A DNA stretch of 64,000 bases, taken from contig JAUIBR010000011.1 in NCBI GenBank assembly GCA_030427705.1, positions 92,199 to 156,198 on the forward strand, in the 5' to 3' direction. Under the pieces are notes generated by a model that saw nothing but the letters and a program-made list of their open reading frames with translations, was not told the origin of the DNA and did no database searches. The first letter of the stretch is position 1; the number at the start of each line of letters is the position of its first letter. Position numbers and translations under genes: made by a program. Origin of the DNA: a bacterium. Lineage in GTDB: Bacteria; Myxococcota_A; Bradymonadia; Bradymonadales; Bradymonadaceae. Shown in pieces: positions 8,156 through 16,250 of the stretch.

Positions 8156-8885
8156 TTTGCATCCACTCTAGAAGTTTTGGGCCAGCCATCGCATAGAACA
8201 ACGAAAATATATCTTGTGAAAAACTCTCAATCACGTCGGGCGTTTCTTCAGGTGAAACAGCGAACTCATGATACCTGTCTAGGTCGATGCGATACTTGTT
8301 CTGCTCAACGATTCCGTGACGAACCACCATGTTCCCATCCGCCATCTGTGCATCTATCTCGGTCAGAAAATGTGCGTTTTCCAAGTCCAAATCGAACTCA
8401 GAAGGTAAAAACCTTGAATTCACGATTTTCTTCCAATCGATTGGCGAATCATGCATGTCGCCCAATTGGTTGCGGTCGATCATGTTAATATAACGCAGCC
8501 CAAAGCGTGTCCCGATAAGTTCGACACTCGCTGAAACGCTGTCAGCGACAAGATTGAACACCCTCGCGAACTTATGATGTGACTCGTGGCGATTGCACAA
8601 TACGATAAGGCTATCCATTCGCAACGCAATGCGCCAATCGTTTTGCGTATCACGGAACACAAACTGTGGATGTTCCTGAACCGTGGCATTGCCTGCGGTA
8701 TCAAAAATCACATGGCGATGCACACCTTCTGAAAATCGGGGAAACGTCGCACGAATCTGTTCTTGGATGTCAGGAATACAATCCCGTAGCTTCAGAACTG
8801 GGTGAAAGCTCAGTTGTCCAACAACGGAATCCAATGGATTTCGAGTAAATTGTTGGTGTTCCACATGTTGTATTCGCCACGTCAT
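8142..8885 (-). CDS. TIGR04255 family protein
   Basis: The 247-residue product fits the sporadically distributed TIGR04255 family. It begins with an 'xNPLxxVVxQLxFxPVL' strand, has a central 'RIALRMDSLIVLCN' segment and the hallmark 'GLRYINMID' motif near residue 155. The family is about 240-270 residues and patchily spread, often in accessory or defence-like regions, but its molecular function is not known. Here it is the first of three overlapping or closely spaced genes on the minus strand. Confidence 0.75.
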   Translation of the reverse strand: MTWRIQHVEHQQFTRNPLDSVVGQLSFHPVLKLRDCIPDIQEQIRATFPRFSEGVHRHVIFDTAGNATVQEHPQFVFRDTQNDWRIALRMDSLIVLCNRHESHHKFARVFNLVADSVSASVELIGTRFGLRYINMIDRNQLGDMHDSPIDWKKIVNSRFLPSEFDLDLENAHFLTEIDAQMADGNMVVRHGIVEQNKYRIDLDRYHEFAVSPEETPDVIESFSQDIFSLFYAMAGPKLLEWMQNESP

Positions 8886-9012
8886 CGACGTACCTCGAGT
8901 TCAGACGAACATGATCCGGCTGAAGTTTACAAATGTCAAACGAGTCGCCAGTTTCCTTCCGTGGCGCAAATGGCGAAGGTCCCACACAATTGGCGCCAGG
9001 AGCGTTGTTCTC

Positions 9013-9873
9013 TCAACATTCGAGCTCGTACTTCGGATAAAGGACATCGAGGTCCAGAATGCGGCCATAGGTCACGAACCGAATGATGACCCAATCGAAC
9101 CGAGCGAATTCGCCGTTTCGCCGGTCCTCAACCGCCGCGAGCGCTGACTCAAATGAACACGGATGGTCGTCGGGTAGGTACTCCAGAATCGCTTCAGCGG
9201 TGCGTTGTGTGGCGGAAGGGTCTGCCCAAGAATTCCAGCCGAGCGCGCCTGCGAATATCTCCTGGTCAGTGTAATGAGGGTTCGGGACGCGGTCGCTTCG
9301 AATGAATTGCATGTACCGGTTAAAGACTACGTGCGGTTGTTCTTCCCTTGCCTGGTTTGCGGCCTCTTCGCGCTCGCTCAACAAGGGCGCGCCCAAAACT
9401 CGATCCACTTCGTTACGAGCGAACACGCCTACGGAAAGGTGCGGTGTTTCATTCATCATCAAGGTCACCGTATCCAATCGCCCGTCTTGAAGATGCCAAC
9501 CCAACCCTGCGCAATGGTGGCGAACCGCCTCGTGCTGGCCGTTGATGATGCCCATGAGTTGTCGGTTTGAGTTCTGAGAAACCGATGCATTCGCAAGCCC
9601 GTGGACTTCAGCAGTGACCTGGGCATCTGATACCCCGAGCCCCTGCAATTCTTCGCGCAACGATTCAGCGAGCCGCTCGCGCAGTGTTTCAACGGGTTGG
9701 AGTTGGGCGAGTGCGAACAACTTGGTTTCGTCGTTCACGGCGACGACGATATCGACAACATCCTCGACATAGGTTGCCGACCACGTGGTCAGCTTCGCTT
9801 GCGGGGATGCTTCGGTGTTGAGCGATTTGGGTAGCAGCTTGAGCAGCTTTCCCGAGCAGTGGAGTTCAGTCAA
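9013..9873 (-). CDS. DUF6933-like protein, copy 1
   Basis: The 286-residue product begins 'MTELHCSGKLLKLLP', followed by a WSATYV strand, 'AVNDETKLFAL', 'ETLRERLAESL' and 'NSNRQLMGIIN'. These match the general pattern of DUF6933 (Met-x-x-Leu/Ile-x-Cys-Thr/Ser-x-x-Leu start, a central (T/S)xxR motif). The protein at 57006-57839 is a clear paralogue with the same motifs in the same order. The C-terminal 110 residues form a second domain ending in an 'FVTYGRILDLDVLYP' segment. The function of the family is unknown. A 69-residue gene lies 5 bases upstream. Confidence 0.6.
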   Translation of the reverse strand: MTELHCSGKLLKLLPKSLNTEASPQAKLTTWSATYVEDVVDIVVAVNDETKLFALAQLQPVETLRERLAESLREELQGLGVSDAQVTAEVHGLANASVSQNSNRQLMGIINGQHEAVRHHCAGLGWHLQDGRLDTVTLMMNETPHLSVGVFARNEVDRVLGAPLLSEREEAANQAREEQPHVVFNRYMQFIRSDRVPNPHYTDQEIFAGALGWNSWADPSATQRTAEAILEYLPDDHPCSFESALAAVEDRRNGEFARFDWVIIRFVTYGRILDLDVLYPKYELEC

Positions 9874-9878
9874 AGTGT

Positions 9879-10088
9879 CTAGATTGTGACTGGAATATCT
9901 AGGTCCGACGGACGAACCGCAAACGACTCTTCGGTTTCCTTCGCTCGCTTCTGCCCTCGTTCGGCCGCTTGGGTTAGTGCGGTATCGCCTTCATCGGTTC
10001 CGAGCCATTTCGTGAAACGTGAAATCGCTTCTTCGAATTGGTCTTCGCTCATCGAGAGGAAATCTAGTTTTGTGTCTTGGTCCGTCAT
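9879..10088 (-). CDS. Small hypothetical protein
   Basis: I start this gene at the ATG at 10088 (69 residues), because GAGGT lies 8 bases upstream. A start 12 codons earlier has no visible ribosome binding site. The product is acidic and helical, with no known motif. It ends 5 bases before the DUF6933-like gene, which suggests a two-gene operon. Confidence 0.5.
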   Translation of the reverse strand: MTDQDTKLDFLSMSEDQFEEAISRFTKWLGTDEGDTALTQAAERGQKRAKETEESFAVRPSDLDIPVTI

Positions 10089-10386
10089 AACTAACCTCGG
10101 ACGCCAATCTCGCTCGCCAACCATATGCGCGACAAGCCTAAAGTTACAACCGTCCTAGTTAAATCGACTGAACTCTTCTTCGGACTTCATAGTCAGTAGA
10201 CCACTGGCTACAGTTGACAACCTCCTACATTTGGTTAGTTTACTCTCAGGTGGCGTGATGAACGCACCAACACATATAGAGGCTGCCGGCGAGTGTACCT
10301 TCGGGTCCTCGCCCGCGGCCTCACCCACTCTGGGACATCTGAAATGTGGCTGGGGTACGGGGCTAATTCGATTTTGTTGTTTGGGG
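10089..10386. other. Intergenic stretch without a supported gene
   Basis: These 298 bases separate the small gene at 9879 from the helicase stop at 10387. Minus-strand reading frames cross it but have low-complexity, Arg/Pro-rich translations typical of shadows. I see no repeat and no hairpin with a T-run. The promoter of the small gene should lie here. Confidence 0.4.
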
Positions 10387-13300
10387 CTAACCTGCAGCTG
10401 TCTTCGCCTGCTGATAAAACCACGCAGGCATCGGTCGCTCCAACTCCCACACAATCTGCATCGGCCGCTCCGACTGGTGCCTCACATACCGAGCCTTGCC
10501 CAGACACAAGTACGGCTGGGTTAGCCCACCCACGGTCTTATGCTGACGCACGAACAACACCACGTTTGTGCCCATAGACTCGTGGTTGATGTACCGCTGC
10601 CCCGTCGGTGACTTGACCGACGTGCCGGGTTGCGTTTCCCAGTGGAACAGGTCTTCAGAAATTGGGTAGTCATCGAACAGGTGTTGCGGTGCGTACTCGT
10701 CAGGGCTCTTGTGCAGCGTGATGAAGAAGAGGTCGGTCTGGGAAGCCTCGTCCCAGACTACACCTTCGCGCGGCGCCCAAAGTGAGCCATTTTTAACTAT
10801 GCCAAAAGCCGCCATTATCTCGGTCAGGCTATATGTGCCGTGAACGTTGAGCGGAACGTTCGGGATGCCTAGGTCGTGGGTCAGGTTGCGCATATTGTCG
10901 GTCAAGACGCCCATCATTTCGTGTAGCTCTTGCCGGACGGATTGGTGTTCCCAAAGCTCGCGAAGTGCCGCGGGCATTGAGGAAACCTCTAATGTCCGGT
11001 CCGCGACCGAGCCCAACAGCATCAGCTGTTTGCGTCCCTCGAGGGTATCGACATCTGCTGCCGCTGGAGGCGTGTCGTTCCCCAACCACTGTCGCCAGGT
11101 GTTCAAGCGGTCCCAGTCGTCAACATGGGCGACGCCCGCCATTGCACGAAGGTAGCTGTCTTCGCCATCCTTAGCTTCCGGCCAGTCCAAGTCAGCGCGT
11201 CGCCGAATGTCTGACCAACTGCGGCCGCGACGGTTGTACAATTCGGCCAAGCGCAAGCCCATCGCGTCCAAGTAGGTCTGCAGGTCAACATCGCCTTCGC
11301 GAGCCGCAAGCGATTGCAGCTCTTTCGCGAACCGCCCGATGTTCGAGGCGACCGACTGCTTGATATTGCGCAGCACGTGCTCCTGCGCCTGCTTCTCTAA
11401 TACGATGTCGCAACCCGGAGGCAAGGTGGGGAACGCGTGCTCAATAGCGTCGGTGACCTGCGCGGTCGTCCCACCCAACATCGCCTTGAACTTGTGGTCG
11501 TACCGGTACTTCTTGCTGGCGTTACCGATGAAGTCCAACACCGTCAGGTGCGACTTACCCTTCGCGTGCCGCAGTCCTCGCCCAAGCTGCTGTAGGAAGA
11601 CGATTGAGCTCGACGTCGGGCGCAGGAACAACACGTGATCGATGACGGGGATGTCGACGCCCTCGTTGAACAAGTCCACCGCAAAAATGCAGCGCAAGTC
11701 GCCGGATTTTAGCTTTTGGATGGCTTGGCCTCTATCCATAAACGGAGCCTTGATTTGTCCGTTTAGCATTGGGGGCGATCCGGCGACCGCGACCGAGCTC
11801 AGCCCCGCTTTGTTGAACGCATTGGCCATCAGCTCGGCGTGTTTTAGGCCGACGCAGAACCCGATGGCACGCATCTGGGCGGGGTCGTCCGCGTAGTCGT
11901 TCACCGCACTCAGTATGCGCTTCGCGCGCATCGAGTCACCCGTAATCACCGATTCCAACTCGCCTTTGTCGTACTGCCCGCGGGTGAACGAGACGGCGGA
12001 AAGGTCGGTGGTATCGGCGACTCCGTAGTATTGAAACGGCACCAATAGCTGGCGGTCCAAGGCGTCCCACAAACGAATCTCGGACGTGATGCGACCGTCG
12101 AACCATTCCAGAACGCTCTTGCCATCCGTCCGTTCTGGGGTCGCGGTCAGGCCCAACAAAAACTGCGGTTTGACGTGGTGCAACAGACGCTCGTACGTGG
12201 GGGCGCGGGAGTGGTGGAACTCGTCCACAATCACAACGTCGTAAGCGTCGGGTGCCAGGTCGGCGAGTCGGTCTTCGTGCAGTGAAAACACGGAAGCAAA
12301 CACGTGCTCACCGCTATCCGGTTTAAGGTCGCCGGTGAGCTGCTCGCCAAAACTCCCGTCCTTCATGACGGCGCGAAACGTGTTCTGAGACTGCTGCAGA
12401 ATCTCCTTGCGATGGGCCACGAACAACAACGTCAGTCGCCGGCCGGCATCATCACATAATCGTTTATAGTCCAACGCGGCCACCACGGTTTTACCCGTAC
12501 CCGTCGCGGCGACCACAAGGTTGCGATTCAACCCGCCTTGGCGAACGGCGGCGAGCTCGTCCAGGATTTGTCGCTGGTGCGGGTAGGGCCGAACGTCCAA
12601 TGCCGTGACCAACGTATCGCGCTGGTTTTGCGTGCTGACCGCGTCCTTGAACCGCTTGCCGTCACGCTCGGGGCAATACGGCTCAAAGTCAGAATCCGAC
12701 CAGTACTGGTCGAACGAGCTTTGGAAGCGCCGCAGGATATGCGGGTTATCGATGTTCGAGACGCGCACGTTCCACTCCAACCCGTCAAAGAGCGCCGCGT
12801 GCGACAGGTTCGAGCTACCCACGTAACACGTCGAAAACCCGGTCTCGCGATGGAACAGCCACGCCTTGGCGTGCAGGCGAGTCGTCTGGTTGTTGTAGCT
12901 GACCTGCACCTGTGCGCCACGCTCAACCAGGGCGTCCAGGGCGCGTTTCTCGGTCGCGCCCATGTACGTCGTCGTGATGACGCGCAGGCCGCCCGGTGAG
13001 CGCGCCAGGAACGCCTCAAGTTGTTTGAGCAAAGGCTTTAGCCCGCTCATGCGCAGGAACGCACAAAGCAGGTCAACGCGGTCTGCCGACGCGAGCTCCT
13101 TGCGGACCTCGTGACCCATCCGCATGTCTTGCGGCCCATTGACCAGAAGGTCGCTGTCGATGAGCGCGATGGCCGGCCGCTCGGTCTGTGTGTCTTGGCC
13201 CAGTGTGGTGTTCGGGTCAGCGACCTCCAGCAGCAAAGAAAGCGGGTCGACCAACTTGTCGCCATCCTGGATGCCCGACTTCGGCGCGTTGTATTGCAGG

Positions 13301-13536
13301 ACACGCAGCAACTCGTTCACCAACGCGACCTGCGCCTGGGCACCGTCCTTGCCCCGGCCCGCCGTCTTGAGCGCCGTCTCTACCAGTGGTTGAAGGTACC
13401 GAGCCAACCGGTTGCTGGCGTCCTCGGGCTTGAGCATCTTGATATGCTCAACCAGCTGGGACGCATCCAGCTCTTCACGCAACTCGCCGCTGATTGGGAG
13501 ATCGTACAGGCCGGTTGTGAGTTTGTTGCGCGCCAA
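10387..13536 (-). CDS. PLD nuclease-SF2 helicase-DUF3427 protein
   Basis: The product is 1049 residues. Domains in order: a phospholipase D-like nuclease domain with HAKAWLF...GSSNLSHAAL (residues 222-248), an SF2 helicase core with Walker A ATGTGKT (344-350), DEFHH (438-442) and TATPERTDG (464-472), a helicase C domain with an 'xQQLGRGLRH' motif VI, and a C-terminal DUF3427 domain from about residue 860. Proteins of this layout are single-gene nuclease-helicases, often in defence islands, thought to act on DNA. The start is TTG at 13536, 3 bases after the stop of the lipoprotein gene, and is uncertain; a later start would trim the N-terminus only. Confidence 0.85.
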   Translation of the reverse strand: MARNKLTTGLYDLPISGELREELDASQLVEHIKMLKPEDASNRLARYLQPLVETALKTAGRGKDGAQAQVALVNELLRVLQYNAPKSGIQDGDKLVDPLSLLLEVADPNTTLGQDTQTERPAIALIDSDLLVNGPQDMRMGHEVRKELASADRVDLLCAFLRMSGLKPLLKQLEAFLARSPGGLRVITTTYMGATEKRALDALVERGAQVQVSYNNQTTRLHAKAWLFHRETGFSTCYVGSSNLSHAALFDGLEWNVRVSNIDNPHILRRFQSSFDQYWSDSDFEPYCPERDGKRFKDAVSTQNQRDTLVTALDVRPYPHQRQILDELAAVRQGGLNRNLVVAATGTGKTVVAALDYKRLCDDAGRRLTLLFVAHRKEILQQSQNTFRAVMKDGSFGEQLTGDLKPDSGEHVFASVFSLHEDRLADLAPDAYDVVIVDEFHHSRAPTYERLLHHVKPQFLLGLTATPERTDGKSVLEWFDGRITSEIRLWDALDRQLLVPFQYYGVADTTDLSAVSFTRGQYDKGELESVITGDSMRAKRILSAVNDYADDPAQMRAIGFCVGLKHAELMANAFNKAGLSSVAVAGSPPMLNGQIKAPFMDRGQAIQKLKSGDLRCIFAVDLFNEGVDIPVIDHVLFLRPTSSSIVFLQQLGRGLRHAKGKSHLTVLDFIGNASKKYRYDHKFKAMLGGTTAQVTDAIEHAFPTLPPGCDIVLEKQAQEHVLRNIKQSVASNIGRFAKELQSLAAREGDVDLQTYLDAMGLRLAELYNRRGRSWSDIRRRADLDWPEAKDGEDSYLRAMAGVAHVDDWDRLNTWRQWLGNDTPPAAADVDTLEGRKQLMLLGSVADRTLEVSSMPAALRELWEHQSVRQELHEMMGVLTDNMRNLTHDLGIPNVPLNVHGTYSLTEIMAAFGIVKNGSLWAPREGVVWDEASQTDLFFITLHKSPDEYAPQHLFDDYPISEDLFHWETQPGTSVKSPTGQRYINHESMGTNVVLFVRQHKTVGGLTQPYLCLGKARYVRHQSERPMQIVWELERPMPAWFYQQAKTAAG

Positions 13537-13539
13537 CTC

Positions 13540-14604
13540 TTACGTTCCGCCGCAAAAGCGAGGTTCGTTTTGTCCACAAGAGTTGTTGGAAGGGCATTGG
13601 TCACCGCCATCGCACAAGTACGTGCATCGCATTTGGAAGTTGATCTCTCGGCAAATTCCATCGCCAATTCCGTCTGCTCCGCAATCAGAGTCCTGTGCAC
13701 AGATTGTAACACCTGAGTCCAGATCCAAGACGGCCGAGCACGTGGTCAATGACGGAACTACCCCACAGTAGTCATCAAGAATACCGTTGACCGACTCAAC
13801 TTGGCTCAGAACGTTGCTGTAAGGTGTGCTGCAAGGCATCATGTTCACGCGTCGAAGGCAGTAACTTTCGTGGGCATTACCTTGGAAGTCAGTAGGCACA
13901 CAAAGGTAATTGTCGACACACTCACCATCCGCCTCACACGGCGTGCAGTTCGTCACCGTTCCTGCTTCCGTGTCACCACACGTGTTGTCCGGCAAACAAG
14001 CCGAATCGACACCACCAATGCCCTTGCCTTCGCAGTCAACGGCTTCCGTGGCCACACGACACTCAACACACGTCCCACTCTCACACAGCTTTGTGTCTTC
14101 CAGATGCGCGCAATCCGCGTCCATCACACACGCACCACAGCTGCCACCGGTGCAAAGAGATTCGGTGACTTCCTGGCAGTCATCATTGCCTCGACAAGCA
14201 ACGCACACTGGCTCGGCGCCACTCAGGTCGCAGTAGGGCGCAGTTGCATCGCAACCATCTCCATCTTGCAGGCAAGCGACGCACTCATTGGTTGTGGTAT
14301 CGCATGCGCCAGTGTCGCAATCCGTGTTCGCCAAACAATCCACACATGAGCCACTTTGCTCGTCACACACCTGGCCGCCAGTACACGCCGGGTCGCAACC
14401 ACCGTTGTTCACGTTGTTGCTATTGTTGGAGTTGTTCGAGTTGTTGAGGTTGTTCGTGTTGTTCTGATTATTCGGTTCGCAATACGGCGAGCCCTCGTAA
14501 CAACACTCGGCGGGCGGGTTGTCCTGCTCGCATTCAGTGTGCTCGTTTCGTCCGATACATCCGGCCAAAAGCATGGCCAACATTACCAACAATAAAGCTC
14601 TCAT
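13540..14604 (-). CDS. Cys-rich lipoprotein with Asn-rich linker
   Basis: The ATG at 14604 gives MRALLLVMLAMLLAGC, a lipoprotein signal with lipidated Cys at residue 16. The mature protein starts with a few charged residues, then an Asn-rich linker of NN-x repeats (NNLNNSNNSNN type). About 230 residues of Cys-rich repeats follow (CxxxxDC, 'CxxxxxxxxxxCVxC' pattern), typical of disulphide-stapled surface proteins of this bacterial group. It is probably exposed on the outer membrane. The helicase gene follows after 3 bases, but a shared function is not implied. Confidence 0.8.
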   Translation of the reverse strand: MRALLLVMLAMLLAGCIGRNEHTECEQDNPPAECCYEGSPYCEPNNQNNTNNLNNSNNSNNSNNVNNGGCDPACTGGQVCDEQSGSCVDCLANTDCDTGACDTTTNECVACLQDGDGCDATAPYCDLSGAEPVCVACRGNDDCQEVTESLCTGGSCGACVMDADCAHLEDTKLCESGTCVECRVATEAVDCEGKGIGGVDSACLPDNTCGDTEAGTVTNCTPCEADGECVDNYLCVPTDFQGNAHESYCLRRVNMMPCSTPYSNVLSQVESVNGILDDYCGVVPSLTTCSAVLDLDSGVTICAQDSDCGADGIGDGICREINFQMRCTYLCDGGDQCPSNNSCGQNEPRFCGGT

Positions 14605-14680
14605 TTTCGCCCCATTAGCTTTGGGTGGGTTCAAAGTATGAACTGTTTGTACCCGAGACCCAAATGCATGGGAAGGAACA

Positions 14681-14872
14681 TTAGTTCGTAAGCAGCGCGC
14701 CTAGTCCGGCCCCAAACATCGACAATACAACTCCCACGACTAAGAACACCGCGGTGAGTATCAATGTAGCTGGAATCGAGGCGATGGCGAGCTTGATAAG
14801 CAGTACCACCCAGTCAAAGAACGGCACGTCGATGCCGGTAATCACTACACGTTGTTTTGGTTCAGAAGCCAT
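14681..14872 (-). CDS. Small membrane protein
   Basis: The 63-residue product has two hydrophobic helices (about residues 20-35 and 38-60) separated by a short turn, and a Gly-rich end. An AGGA-like ribosome binding site precedes the ATG. No family is recognised. It is upstream of the Cys-rich lipoprotein on the same strand. Confidence 0.5.
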   Translation of the reverse strand: MASEPKQRVVITGIDVPFFDWVVLLIKLAIASIPATLILTAVFLVVGVVLSMFGAGLGALLTN

Positions 14873-14911
14873 AAATCCTCCATTGGTTGAGGATTCAATG
14901 TAGCGATGCGT

Positions 14912-14930
14912 GCGGCACGTTTTGTGCCGC
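14912..14930. repeat. Dispersed palindrome, GCGGCAC-N5-GTGCCGC
   Basis: Perfect 7-bp arms (GCGGCAC/GTGCCGC) flank a 5-base centre. The element lies in the intergenic region upstream of the small membrane protein and belongs to the window-wide family described in the findings. Confidence 0.7.
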
Positions 14931-15013
14931 GATAGCAGGTTGTTCCCCGCGATGGACGGCTACTGCGCATGGAAATACAGTGGTCTCAACAGCGTTTCGG
15001 AGCGGATCTACAC

Positions 15014-15412
15014 ATGGACCCAACGTTCATTGAATAGTTTGTTGAGCTGCGACTTGCACTGTTTCCTCTATTGGAAGCCGAAGGGTTTCCGCGATCCGGG
15101 AACGTGCGATATCAGGACGAAGACTGGACCTGCTACAGGCATGGTATTGGACGTGCGCTAACCAGTCCGCAAGGCGTCATCGTAGATTTCGAGGATATCT
15201 CCCAGCCCTCGCATGAGTTTAACTCGTGGGAGTTTTGGCAGTTTGTATCCTCGATGGGACGGACCGGTGACAAGTTCATCCGCCGTCAAGTAGGCATGCA
15301 CGACGCCGGCGGCTCGGAGCGCGTCGACGCCTACTTGGAGGGACTTGTAGAGGACGGCTATCTGCAACAGGTTGGAAGACAGTTCTCCATCGCTGAACCG
15401 GGCAAGATGTAA
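15014..15412 (+). pseudogene. Hypothetical protein with an early TAG, or a late TTG start
   Basis: Reading from ATG 15014 gives seven codons, then a TAG at 15035-15037, then an uninterrupted frame to 15412. The residues after the stop (FVELRLALFPLLEAEGF...) continue the amphipathic helix that begins before it, so the original start was probably ATG 15014. The remainder, about 124 residues, has 'YRHGIGRALT', 'VIVDFEDI' and 'NSWEFWQFV', recalling small immunity-like proteins such as DUF6896, with low certainty. Alternatives are a functional protein starting at TTG 15071, or a sequencing error. Confidence 0.5.
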
Positions 15413-15433
15413 TTGAACAAGATACCGATTACC

Positions 15434-15461
15434 GAAAACCAAGAACCAAGAACCAAGAACC
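15434..15461. repeat. AAGAACC heptamer repeat
   Basis: Four tandem 7-base units (GAAAACC then three AAGAACC) lie 20 bases after the stop codon of the preceding gene. The same unit is found on the opposite strand at 48114-48162. A degenerate copy of the CGGCAC palindrome follows directly at 15465-15481. Confidence 0.7.
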
Positions 15462-15564
15462 ATCCGGCACGTTTCATGCCGCAACCCCGTTTTCCAAGTT
15501 CCCCCGTAGACGCACCAACCCGCCACCCGTTAAGGTGTGAGCAGTTCAACCCCACGAGTACTGG

Positions 15565-15939
15565 ATGGAACAACCCTGCCCATTTTGCGCAGACATGGAC
15601 GGACGCATCGTCTTTCAGAACGAGCTCGTCTTCGCCATTCGCGACGGCTACCCCGTCAGCACGGGGCACACTCTGATCATACCCAAGCGGCACGTCGCCA
15701 CCTGGTTCGACGCCAAGTCTTGGGAGCAGCAGGCCATCTTTGAAGCCATCGAGCACCTGAAGTCGGCCCTCGACCAAGAGTACTCGCCGGACGGCTACAA
15801 TATCGGAATCAATGCGGGCGAAGCGGCGGGGCAGACCGTGATGCACCTGCATGTGCATCTGATTCCGCGGTTCGAGGGCGATATGAATGACCCTCGGGGT
15901 GGGGTGCGTGGTGTGATTCCCGAGAAGCAGAAGTACTGA
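15565..15939 (+). CDS. HIT family hydrolase/adenylyl transferase
   Basis: The 124-residue product has the histidine triad HLHVHLIPR (His94, His96, His98), preceded by 'NAGEAAGQTVMH', and a CPFC zinc motif at residues 5-8. Length and motifs match the Hint/Fhit branch of HIT proteins, which hydrolyse nucleotide-phosphate conjugates such as AMP-lysine or dinucleoside polyphosphates in the cytoplasm. The physiological substrate here is not known. It is a single gene with no operon partner. Confidence 0.9.
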   Translation: MEQPCPFCADMDGRIVFQNELVFAIRDGYPVSTGHTLIIPKRHVATWFDAKSWEQQAIFEAIEHLKSALDQEYSPDGYNIGINAGEAAGQTVMHLHVHLIPRFEGDMNDPRGGVRGVIPEKQKY

Positions 15940-16250
15940 TGGACGATAGTTCGGTAATAAGCTTGCAACGATGGTGATTGGTTTCTTCGACCGCGGGTCT
16001 GCCGCGTTCAAGTACGCTGCGTTTCTATCCCCGCTGAACTGCGTACAGTCTGGTGTTTCTATCCGCAATGGCTACGAAATTGTTAAGTCCCAGACGGTTA
16101 ACACATGAAATCATGAATATTTGTTGGACGTGCTCCGCCTGAATTGTGCCGGCAGCGAAGTTCAAGCGTTTCTTGGATTTCCGTGCGCGTTGACGTGTTT
16201 GGCTGCCAAGAGCTACTTTGACTTGAAACTCAAATTCGGACGGAAGCAGT
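15940..16250. other. Gap before the Dnd island, no supported gene
   Basis: These 311 bases separate the HIT gene from the DGQHR gene. A minus-strand frame of 84 codons covers part of it, but it has no ribosome binding site and an unremarkable composition, so I do not call it. The promoter of the DGQHR-HNH operon must lie here. I see no direct or inverted repeat longer than 8 bases. Confidence 0.4.

Noticed and set aside
10155..10454. 99-codon minus-strand frame overlapping the 3' end of the helicase gene
   Set aside because: Arg/Pro-rich and low-complexity, with no ribosome binding site; its N-terminal half is in another frame of the helicase gene.
15358..16068. 236-codon minus-strand frame opposite the HIT gene
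   Set aside because: It lies antisense to the well-supported HIT gene and crosses the heptamer repeat; its translation has no recognisable domain.
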